From DAOTVC01 sp034437215 (GTDB lineage Bacteria; Chloroflexota; Anaerolineae; B4-G1; SLSP01), in the NCBI GenBank assembly GCA_034437215.1, contig DAOTVC010000039.1:62001-126000 (forward strand): a stretch of 64,000 nucleotides of DNA, in the 5' to 3' direction. The position numbers were made by a program, and so were the translations under genes. Every line of letters starts with the position of its first letter. Positions within the stretch are counted from its first letter, which is position 1. Shown here piece by piece: positions 58,174-64,000 of this stretch. The notes below the pieces were generated by a model that saw only the letters and a program-made list of their open reading frames with translations, made no database searches and was not told the origin of the DNA.

Positions 58174-58206
58174 ATAGGGGAAACTTAAACTGAGGAGATG
58201 TTATCA

Positions 58207-59373
58207 ATGAAAGGAGCCGCACAGCCCAAGGTCCACTCAGATGGGGACTTAATGGCTAATCTGTTGGAAGAGTACACGCCGCCCCGCCGCTGCAGGCGCG
58301 GTGACATTGTCAAGGGAGTCGTTGTCCGCGCCGATTCCAAGAACTTTCTTGTGGACATAGGTGGTAAATGTGATGCCGTGGTGCATCCTCGCGAAGTCGA
58401 GCGCATGAGCCCGGCCGAGTTGCAGAAACTCAACCCCGGCAAGGTCGTCAACGTCTTCGTGGTGGATGCCGACAACAGCAGTGCCATTGTCGTTTCCCTT
58501 GCTAAAGCGGCACAGGAACGTGATTGGGAAGAAGCTGCGGCTCTTCTGGACGGTGGCGAACTCATTGAGCTAGAGGTAGTCGACTCCAATAAGGGCGGCT
58601 TGATCGTCAACCTGGGCAAGCTGCGCGGCTTTGTGCCCGGTTCCCAGTTGATGCCCACCTGGCGACCTCGGCAGAATCCCGAGGACCCCAACAGACGTTG
58701 GGAAGCCCTCGTAGGCGAGACGCTCAAGTTGCGGGTCATCGAGGTCACCCCCGAACGCAACCGTCTCATCCTCTCCGAGCGGCGGGCCCACCGCCGTAAG
58801 GTCGACAAACGCTCCGTCCTGGAGGATCTGGAGATCGGGGCCGTCGAAGAGGGTATGGTCAGCAATATTGTGGACTTTGGAGCCTTCGTCAACGTTAACG
58901 GCGTGGACGGGCTGCTCCATATCTCCGAGCTCTCTTGGCAGCGGGTCAACCATCCTTCTGAGGTGGTCCAACCCGGTCAGAAGATCAAGGTGGAGATCCT
59001 CGATATCGATCTGGATAAGGAGAGGTTGAACCTCAGCCTCAAGCGGCTCAAGAACGATCCCTGGGACAGCGTCACGGAGGTCTACAGGGAGGGGCAGGTG
59101 GTGAAGGTGAAGATCGTCAATCTGACCTCCTTCGGCGCCTTTGCCTGTCCGGTGGATAACCCGGCCATCGAGGGCCTTATCCACATCTCCGAACTCAGTG
59201 AGCGACAGATATCACGTGCCGAGGAGATCGTCTCCGTGGGAGAGGAGTGCCTGGCCCTCATACTCTCCCTCCGGCCCGAAGACCGGCGCATCGCCTTCAG
59301 CCTGAAAGAGGTCGAGCCGGATATGAAAGAGGATCTAAACAGCACTCAGACGTCAGAGGATGGCGAGGCTTAG
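58207..59373 (+). CDS. rpsA: S1 RNA-binding domain protein (ribosomal protein S1-like)
   Basis: Four S1 domains in 388 residues: GDIVKGVVVRADSKNFLVDI (about 31-50), a second one with DSNKGGLIVNLGKLRGFVPG, a third with VEEGMVSNIVDFGAFVNVNG and LLHISELSW, and a fourth with GQVVKVKIVNLTSFGAFACP and GLIHISELSERQIS. This is the size and layout of the four-domain S1 of Gram-positive-type bacteria, which helps mRNA bind the 30S. I chose ATG 58207 because GAGGAG lies 9 bases before it; ATG 58198 lies too close to that site. Confidence 0.85.
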   Translation: MKGAAQPKVHSDGDLMANLLEEYTPPRRCRRGDIVKGVVVRADSKNFLVDIGGKCDAVVHPREVERMSPAELQKLNPGKVVNVFVVDADNSSAIVVSLAKAAQERDWEEAAALLDGGELIELEVVDSNKGGLIVNLGKLRGFVPGSQLMPTWRPRQNPEDPNRRWEALVGETLKLRVIEVTPERNRLILSERRAHRRKVDKRSVLEDLEIGAVEEGMVSNIVDFGAFVNVNGVDGLLHISELSWQRVNHPSEVVQPGQKIKVEILDIDLDKERLNLSLKRLKNDPWDSVTEVYREGQVVKVKIVNLTSFGAFACPVDNPAIEGLIHISELSERQISRAEEIVSVGEECLALILSLRPEDRRIAFSLKEVEPDMKEDLNSTQTSEDGEA

Positions 59374-59456
59374 CGCGTCTGTTCGGCGCAGCCGTGAACA
59401 GCCAGAGTTGTCAGGGGGCGTCGTTCCAGGCACCGACATAAGAGGGTTATAAATTG

Positions 59457-59488
59457 AAACGGCCCCGGCAAATCACCGGGGCCGTTTT
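59457..59488 (+). terminator. Rho-independent terminator after the S1-domain gene
   Basis: Arms AAACGGCCCCGG and CCGGGGCCGTTT pair perfectly over 12 bases around a 7-base loop and run into TTTTG. It lies 83 bases after the S1 gene stop and only 30 bases before the next gene, which therefore may depend on read-through or a promoter within the stem. Confidence 0.88.
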
Positions 59489-59518
59489 GTTCCGGGAAGC
59501 AGAAAGGGCAAAAGAGAG

Positions 59519-60058
59519 ATGGCACACTATCTGGTAGACAGAGTCCTCTGTCCCACCTGCGGAAGCCCCATCGAGTTGGACGAAAGCAGTGCGCAGGTGC
59601 AGTGCAAAGCATGCGGCACAGGGGTGGCGCTGCGCTACCACATGTGTCCACGCTGCGGAGCCTACCACCAGGAGCCCGTCTCGGCGTGCAACAGCTGCGG
59701 TCTCGGGACCGTCTACAGCTGCCCCAAGTGTGGCGCCAAGAACTGGGCCGGGGATGATCGCTGCCAGACCTGCAATGCACCCTTGGATCTGATCACGCTG
59801 CTCACCCACCACACCAACACCGCAGATCGCCTCTACCGCCAGATGAGGGAGGCCAACGATATTAAATCTCGGGAGAGCGCCGCCGCTGAAGCTCGTATGG
59901 CCCGCTTGTTGGAACAGGACCGCGTGCGCCAGAAGAAGCTCCTGCAGCGCCAACGGGAGCAGCAAGCGCGCGAGCGGAAGATGATCCTCAGCATCACAGT
60001 AATCGGCATCGTCCTCCTACTCCTGACATTTATACTGATTCTCGTCAATACCGTTTAA
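59519..60058 (+). CDS. Zinc-ribbon, coiled-coil, tail-anchored membrane protein
   Basis: 179 residues in three parts. Residues 1-95 have four CxxC pairs or pairs of pairs (LCPTCGS, CKACGTG, MCPRCGA, CNSCGLG, CPKCGAKNW, CQTCNAP), i.e. several zinc ribbons. Residues about 105-155 are a charged helix (EARMARLLEQDRVRQKKLLQ). The end MILSITVIGIVLLLLTFILI is a single membrane anchor. It looks like a cytoplasmic zinc-ribbon sensor or adaptor hung on the membrane. No family name is recognised. Confidence 0.65.
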   Translation: MAHYLVDRVLCPTCGSPIELDESSAQVQCKACGTGVALRYHMCPRCGAYHQEPVSACNSCGLGTVYSCPKCGAKNWAGDDRCQTCNAPLDLITLLTHHTNTADRLYRQMREANDIKSRESAAAEARMARLLEQDRVRQKKLLQRQREQQARERKMILSITVIGIVLLLLTFILILVNTV

Positions 60059-60078
60059 GCCTGTCAAAGGAGGGAACC

Positions 60079-60888
60079 ATGAGCTTACAAGAAGTACGTG
60101 CCCCGGCAGTCGCCGGAGCCTTCTATCCGCGTAGTATCCTCGAACTCAATCAGATGCTCGACACCTACCTGTCGCGAGCAGATCCTGCAGCCCTCGACGG
60201 GGTCCGAGCGGTTATCGTCCCCCACGCAGGCTATATCTACTCCGGCCCCATTGCCGCCTTCGGTTACAAGGTGCTCGCAGAACAGGAGCAGAGCCCGACA
60301 CGCATCTACCTCCTGGGACCCTCCCACCGTGGCTGGTTTCCCGGCGTGGCTCTGGCAGACTACGAGGCCTTCCAGACCCCCCTAGGCAACCAGCCCGTGG
60401 ACCAAGAGGCCCTGCACAGACTTGCAGATGACAGCGACCTCTTCCACCTGCTGCCCCACGCCCACGACAACGAGCACAGCCTCGAAGTCCAGCTGCCCTT
60501 TCTGCAGCGTCTCTACCCGGACGTGCCCATCGTGCCCATTCTCTTCGGCAACGTCGATCCAGAAGAGGTGGGACGGGTGCTGGTGAAGCACCTCGAAGCG
60601 CAGGATCTCATCGTCGTCAGCTCGGATCTCAGCCACTACCACGACTACACCGAGGCCCGGCGCCTCGACCAGACCTTCCTCGACGCCCTGCTCTCCAACA
60701 ACCCTGCTCAGGTCGACCAGGGGGAGGCCTGTGGTCGAGCCCCCATCCTGGCCCTGATGACCATCGCCGAGGAGCAGGGCTGGGAGCCCCACCTGCTCGA
60801 CTACCGCAGCTCGGGCGACACGGCGGGCGACAGGGCGCAGGTGGTGGGCTACGCTGCCATCGCTTACGCGGAGGCAAGGGATGGGTAG
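60079..60888 (+). CDS. amrB: AmmeMemoRadiSam system protein B (Memo family)
   Basis: A 269-residue Memo-fold protein. VREAPAVAGAFYPRS-like start (EVRAPAVAGAFYPRS), VIVPHAGYIYSGPIAAFGYK and LGPSHRGWFPGVAL are the family blocks, and HDNEHSLEVQLPFLQ and VVSSDLSHYHDY follow. The fold resembles metal-dependent dioxygenases. Its stop overlaps the next gene by 8 bases, an AMMECR1 protein, as in the three-part AmmeMemoRadiSam set. The radical SAM third member is not next to them. Confidence 0.9.
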   Translation: MSLQEVRAPAVAGAFYPRSILELNQMLDTYLSRADPAALDGVRAVIVPHAGYIYSGPIAAFGYKVLAEQEQSPTRIYLLGPSHRGWFPGVALADYEAFQTPLGNQPVDQEALHRLADDSDLFHLLPHAHDNEHSLEVQLPFLQRLYPDVPIVPILFGNVDPEEVGRVLVKHLEAQDLIVVSSDLSHYHDYTEARRLDQTFLDALLSNNPAQVDQGEACGRAPILALMTIAEEQGWEPHLLDYRSSGDTAGDRAQVVGYAAIAYAEARDG

Positions 60889-61459
60889 CCCCTTTACCGA
60901 GAGCGAGCGTGAGAAGTTGCTACAGATCGCTCGTGACGCCCTTCAGGAACGCCTGGGCAATCGAAGGCCGCAGCAACTCGACCTAGAGGCGTTGCCCGAC
61001 AGACTACGACAGGACGGCGCCTCCTTCGTCACCCTCACCCAACAAGGGCAGCTGCGCGGCTGTATCGGCTCCCTGACCGCCTATCGTCCTCTGGTCGTGG
61101 ACGTGCAGGAGAATGCCGTCGCAGCGGCCTTCCGCGATCCCCGTTTCCCCCCTCTGACGGCCCCCGAGCTGGAGAAGATCCGCGTCGAGGTTTCGGTGCT
61201 CTCCAAACCCCAACCCCTGGAGCACGCGGGACCGGAGGACCTTCTGAGCCGGCTCCGCCCCAACGTCGATGGGGTGGTGTTGGAACGGGGTTGGAATCGG
61301 GCGACCTTCTTGCCCCAGGTCTGGGAGCAGCTGCCCCAGACTGAGGAGTTCCTGAGCCACCTCTGCTACAAGGCCGGGCTGCCCTCCAACGCCTGGCAGT
61401 GGCCCGACGTCGAGATCAGCACCTACCAGGTGGAGAAGTTCAAGGAGCCCGAACGCTGA
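60881..61459 (+). CDS. amrA: AmmeMemoRadiSam system protein A (AMMECR1 domain)
   Basis: A 192-residue AMMECR1-domain protein: GASFVTLTQQGQLRGCIGSL holds the conserved LRGCIGS, followed by DVQENAVAAAFRDPRFPPL and VEVSVLSKPQPLEH. The start overlaps amrB. A role with amrB in an unknown radical-SAM-dependent modification is known only by association. Confidence 0.9.
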   Translation: MGSPFTESEREKLLQIARDALQERLGNRRPQQLDLEALPDRLRQDGASFVTLTQQGQLRGCIGSLTAYRPLVVDVQENAVAAAFRDPRFPPLTAPELEKIRVEVSVLSKPQPLEHAGPEDLLSRLRPNVDGVVLERGWNRATFLPQVWEQLPQTEEFLSHLCYKAGLPSNAWQWPDVEISTYQVEKFKEPER

Positions 61460-61483
61460 CGCAAGCGTTGCAGGTGCGTCAGG

Positions 61484-61513
61484 CAGGAGACGAGTCGGTC
61501 GATTCGTCTCCTG
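61484..61513 (+). terminator. Hairpin after amrA (terminator-like)
   Basis: Arms CAGGAGACGA and TCGTCTCCTG pair perfectly over 10 bases around 10 bases, 24 bases after the amrA stop; TGCTATTTC follows, a weak T-tract. Confidence 0.6.
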
Positions 61514-61609
61514 TGCTATTTCAGGCCCCCTCTCGCTCATCATCTGCAACCTCACCGCTTCGACTGCGTAGTAAAAGGGAGATGCAGACATAAGAGTATA
61601 GGAGGAAGA

Positions 61610-62131
61610 ATGAACGCAGAACAAGAGATCTATGATACCGGGCCCGAGCCCGTCGAACCGCAGCCGGAGCCCGTGGGACCACGTCCGGCACCTGTCGCTC
61701 CGCCCGATGCCCCCCCCGAGCCCCTCTCCCCCGAGGACGAGCGGCTGTGGGCGATGTTGGCCCACCTGAGCGTCCTGCTCAACCTGGTGACCGGCTTCCT
61801 GGGCGTCGCCGCCGCGCTGGTCATCTACCTCATCTACCGCGACCGCTCCCGCTACGTCGCCTACCAGGCCCTGCAGGCCTTCCTCTTCCAGCTCATCTTC
61901 TGGGCGGGAGGTGGGGTCCTCATCGGAGCGGTCTGGGCCGTCGTGGGCGCGCTGAGCGTCGTGGTCATCGGCATCCTGCTCGTCCCGCTCGCCATCCTGG
62001 CGACGGTGGTCTTCGCGCTGATGCCCATCATCGCCGTGGTCTACGGCGTGGTCGGGGGCATCGAGACGAACAGCGGCAAGGACTTCCGCTACTGGTTGGT
62101 GGGGGACTGGGCGCTTAACCTGCTCCACTAG
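61610..62131 (+). CDS. DUF4870-family membrane protein
   Basis: 173 residues. A Pro/Glu-rich cytoplasmic N-terminus (residues 1-45) is followed by SPEDERLWAMLAHLSVLLNL, the start of a DUF4870/Tic20-like domain with about four membrane segments (VTGFLGVAAALVIYLIYRDR, LFQLIFWAGGGVLIGAVWAV) and the end GKDFRYWLVGDWALNL. Function unknown. AGGAGGAAGA precedes the ATG. Confidence 0.75.
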   Translation: MNAEQEIYDTGPEPVEPQPEPVGPRPAPVAPPDAPPEPLSPEDERLWAMLAHLSVLLNLVTGFLGVAAALVIYLIYRDRSRYVAYQALQAFLFQLIFWAGGGVLIGAVWAVVGALSVVVIGILLVPLAILATVVFALMPIIAVVYGVVGGIETNSGKDFRYWLVGDWALNLLH

Positions 62132-62151
62132 AGCGCACCGCACACCCTCAC

Positions 62152-62187
62152 GTCCGGGTGGTCGTACCGACCACCCGGACTCTTTTT
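62152..62187 (+). terminator. Rho-independent terminator of the DUF4870 gene
   Basis: Perfect 13-base arms GTCCGGGTGGTCG and CGACCACCCGGAC around TAC, then TCTTTTT. It ends the plus-strand run; the next gene is on the other strand. Confidence 0.92.
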
Positions 62188-62214
62188 AAGTCTGCCCTAC
62201 CTGCAGCAGGCCCG

Positions 62215-62778
62215 CTACTCCTCCGCAGCCTCCGCCAGGACCCCGGGCAGCATCTCCCGCAGACTCTTGAGCGTACGGTGATAGAGGGACTTGATCGCTC
62301 CCTCCGTGCGCCCCAGGAGCTCCCCAATGCAGGCGTTGGACATCTGTGTGGTGACCTTGAGAACGATGAGGTTGAAGCGGTCCTCGGGCAGACGGCGCAG
62401 GGCCTGCAAGAGGCTCTCGCGCTCCTCGCGCACCTCCAGCTCCCACTCGGGATCGTCTCCGCCGGGCACCAGATCCTCGGGAGCATCCATGGTGAACTCG
62501 GGATGGCGGCTGTGATCGCGGTGCCAGTTCGCCAAGAGATTGTGGGCGATGCGGAAGAGCCAGGCCTGAAAGGAGGCGCCGAGGTCCCGATAGTGCTCCA
62601 AGCTGCGCAGAGCCCGGTAGAAGGTGCGCGAGGTCAGATCCTCCGCCTCCAATGCCGAACCCGTGTGGCGATAGTGATAGTTATAGATCGGGGTCAGGTA
62701 GCGCCGGTAGAGAACGCCGAAGGCCTCCGGATCGCGCTTAGCGCGATCGACCAGCACACGTTCGTCCTCCTCTTGCAT
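62215..62778 (-). CDS. ECF-type RNA polymerase sigma factor
   Basis: A sigma-70 factor of 187 residues with regions 2 and 4 only. Region 2: DPEAFGVLYRRYLTPIYNYH and EDLTSRTFYRALRSLEHYRD. Region 4: LLQALRRLPEDRFNLIVLKV and IGELLGRTEGAIKSLYHRTL with the helix-turn-helix. I chose MQEEDERVLVDRAKRD at 62778; a longer reading lacks the sigma start. No anti-sigma gene is adjacent. A TATACT about 40 bases upstream may be its promoter. Confidence 0.88.
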   Translation of the reverse strand: MQEEDERVLVDRAKRDPEAFGVLYRRYLTPIYNYHYRHTGSALEAEDLTSRTFYRALRSLEHYRDLGASFQAWLFRIAHNLLANWHRDHSRHPEFTMDAPEDLVPGGDDPEWELEVREERESLLQALRRLPEDRFNLIVLKVTTQMSNACIGELLGRTEGAIKSLYHRTLKSLREMLPGVLAEAAEE

Positions 62779-62861
62779 GGTCCCCCCCGTTGAGATGTTT
62801 GACTGATTCCAGTATAGCACAGTACAGAAGGCTTGACAGCTGGTAACTGCTCCCCGGTCGT

Positions 62862-64000
62862 CTACACGCGGTAGGTCTTCCGGAAGTGGTAGCCGTAGAT
62901 AGCAGCTGTGATCGCCAGCGGGAAGAGCCGGGGGCGACGGAAGAGAGACCAGAAGAAGAGCTTCCAATAGTGCCACCGCTCTTTACCCCAGATCCCCAGC
63001 AGTGCGATGGAGCGCAGGAAGGCGTGAAGATAGTCCAGATCGAGGCTGAAGCGGATCTCAGGGGGTCTGTAGTCGCGCAGGAAGGTCTTGACCCGCTCGT
63101 AGTAGTGAGCCGGGGCGTAGATGTTCTGCAAAATCTCCTGGTAGCCCTCCTGCAGCACCTGTAGGTCCATCTTGGGGATGATGTTGGTCGTGCCGTCGGT
63201 GTTGTCCCCCGACATCTCGTGCAGCAGCCGCCCCTCCCGTTTCAGACGCTCGTAGAGGCGCGTGCCATAGGGAGCCTGCAGGATACCCACCATCGCCGAG
63301 ATGATGCCGCTCTGCTGGATGAAATCGATCTGCCGTTGGAAGATGGAGGTGGTATCGCTGTCGAAACCGATAATGAAGCCTCCCTGCACCTGCAAGCCGG
63401 CCCGGTGAAGACTCTGAACGCTCTCCAGAAGATCACGATGGCGATTCTGCAGTTTGTTGCACTCCTCCAATCCCTCCGCGCTGGGTGTCTCGATGCCCAC
63501 GAAGACGGTGTCGAAACCCGCCGCGACCATCATCTCCATGAGCTGGAGGTCGTCGGCCAGATTGATGGAGGCCTCCGTCTGGAAGGACATCTGCCCACCG
63601 GCCTGCTGCCAGGCGATCAGTGCGGGCAGAATCTCCTCTTTGAGCACCCATTTGTTCCCGATGAAGTTGTCGTCGACGAAGAAGACGCGCCCCCGCCAGC
63701 CGGCTGCCCGCAGCGCATCCAGCTCGGCGACGATCTGTTCCGCGCTCTTCGTGCGCGGACGGTGACCGAAGAGCGCCGTGATGTTGCAGAACTCGCAGTC
63801 AAAAGGACAACCCCGCGAGAATTGGAGGGACATCGAAGCGTAGCGATCGAAGTCCACCAACCTCCAGATGGGGACGGGAGACTGCTGAATGTCGGCGAAC
63901 GCCTCACTGCTGTAGACGCGCCGCGCTTCTCCGACCTCGAGATCGGCGAGGAAGGGCGGGAGGGTGATCTCGCCCTCGTTGAGGATGAAGTGATCGACGT
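62862..64000 (-). CDS. B12-type radical SAM protein with DUF4070-like end (5' part outside window)
   Basis: 379 codons are visible; the start and probable B12-binding domain lie beyond the right edge. FILNEGEITLPPFLADLEVG is the usual end of a B12-binding part, then the radical SAM triad in FSRGCPFDCEFCNITALFGH, then VFVGIETPSAEGLEECNKLQ. The C-terminal third (FIIGFDSDTTSIFQRQIDFI, ILQAPYGTRLYERLKREGRL) matches the DUF4070 group, to which hopanoid C-2 methylases and many uncharacterised enzymes belong. Which substrate it methylates or rearranges cannot be told. It is not the radical SAM partner of the amr genes by this pattern. Confidence 0.78.
   Translation of the reverse strand, partial: VDHFILNEGEITLPPFLADLEVGEARRVYSSEAFADIQQSPVPIWRLVDFDRYASMSLQFSRGCPFDCEFCNITALFGHRPRTKSAEQIVAELDALRAAGWRGRVFFVDDNFIGNKWVLKEEILPALIAWQQAGGQMSFQTEASINLADDLQLMEMMVAAGFDTVFVGIETPSAEGLEECNKLQNRHRDLLESVQSLHRAGLQVQGGFIIGFDSDTTSIFQRQIDFIQQSGIISAMVGILQAPYGTRLYERLKREGRLLHEMSGDNTDGTTNIIPKMDLQVLQEGYQEILQNIYAPAHYYERVKTFLRDYRPPEIRFSLDLDYLHAFLRSIALLGIWGKERWHYWKLFFWSLFRRPRLFPLAITAAIYGYHFRKTYRV

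Noticed and set aside
62862..64000. AmrS, the radical SAM member of the AmmeMemoRadiSam set
   Set aside because: It has the end of a B12-binding domain and a DUF4070-like C-terminus, and lies on the opposite strand beyond a sigma-factor gene.

Overview
The window looks like a chromosomal stretch of a GC-rich, probably thermophilic or moderately thermophilic, member of the Chloroflexota (Anaerolineae/Caldilineae-like). This placement is an inference from the whole picture: zinc-type S14, S4 and L36, many lipoproteins with Pro/Thr-rich linkers, a BMP-type nucleoside ABC transporter, an AmmeMemo pair and several short mobile repeats. No rRNA or tRNA gene and no CRISPR array was seen.

Positions 1-20423 (minus strand) hold the translation and transcription core. 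rpoB stands alone with its own promoter and a strong rho-independent terminator; rpoC does not follow it. A second promoter then starts one long str-S10-spc-alpha run: rpsL, rpsG, fusA, tuf, rpsJ to rplO, secY, rpmJ, rpsM, rpsK and the start of rpsD. adk, map and infA, often found between secY and rpmJ, are absent. The EF-Tu has an unusual switch I and switch II.

Positions 20424-41322 hold plsC, a LysM lipoprotein, a YdjM-like membrane protein, an RsmF-like rRNA methylase, a nucleoside-type ABC transporter with two binding-protein genes (one a tandem duplication of the whole domain), clpC, rnc, ttcA, rfbB, a secreted DUF11-type protein and an FmdB-type zinc ribbon. The gaps between them carry three families of short inverted-repeat elements, several with visible target-site duplications, and an IS630-like remnant.

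Positions 41323-53015 (minus strand) are the most interesting part. They form a carboxylic-acid gene cluster: an acyl-CoA mutase catalytic subunit, a succinyl/citryl-CoA ligase pair whose beta subunit is fused to an iron-sulfur domain, a short citryl-CoA-lyase-like protein, an HD-type protein, two LeuCD/aconitase-like pairs and an isocitrate/isopropylmalate-type dehydrogenase. Together they could interconvert acetyl-CoA (or another acyl-CoA) plus oxaloacetate with citrate-like acids and a 2-oxoacid, like a segment of the TCA cycle run through citryl-CoA. Nearly every junction in the cluster holds short degenerate repeats; some are read as protein inside two of the enzymes, and a broken four-helix-bundle gene sits among them.

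Positions 53077-64000 hold a flavin split-barrel protein, oligoendopeptidase F, a small membrane protein, a methyltransferase, a lipoprotein, and on the plus strand an S1-domain protein, a zinc-ribbon membrane protein, the Memo and AMMECR1 proteins and a DUF4870 protein. An ECF sigma factor and a B12-type radical SAM protein running off the right edge close the window on the minus strand.
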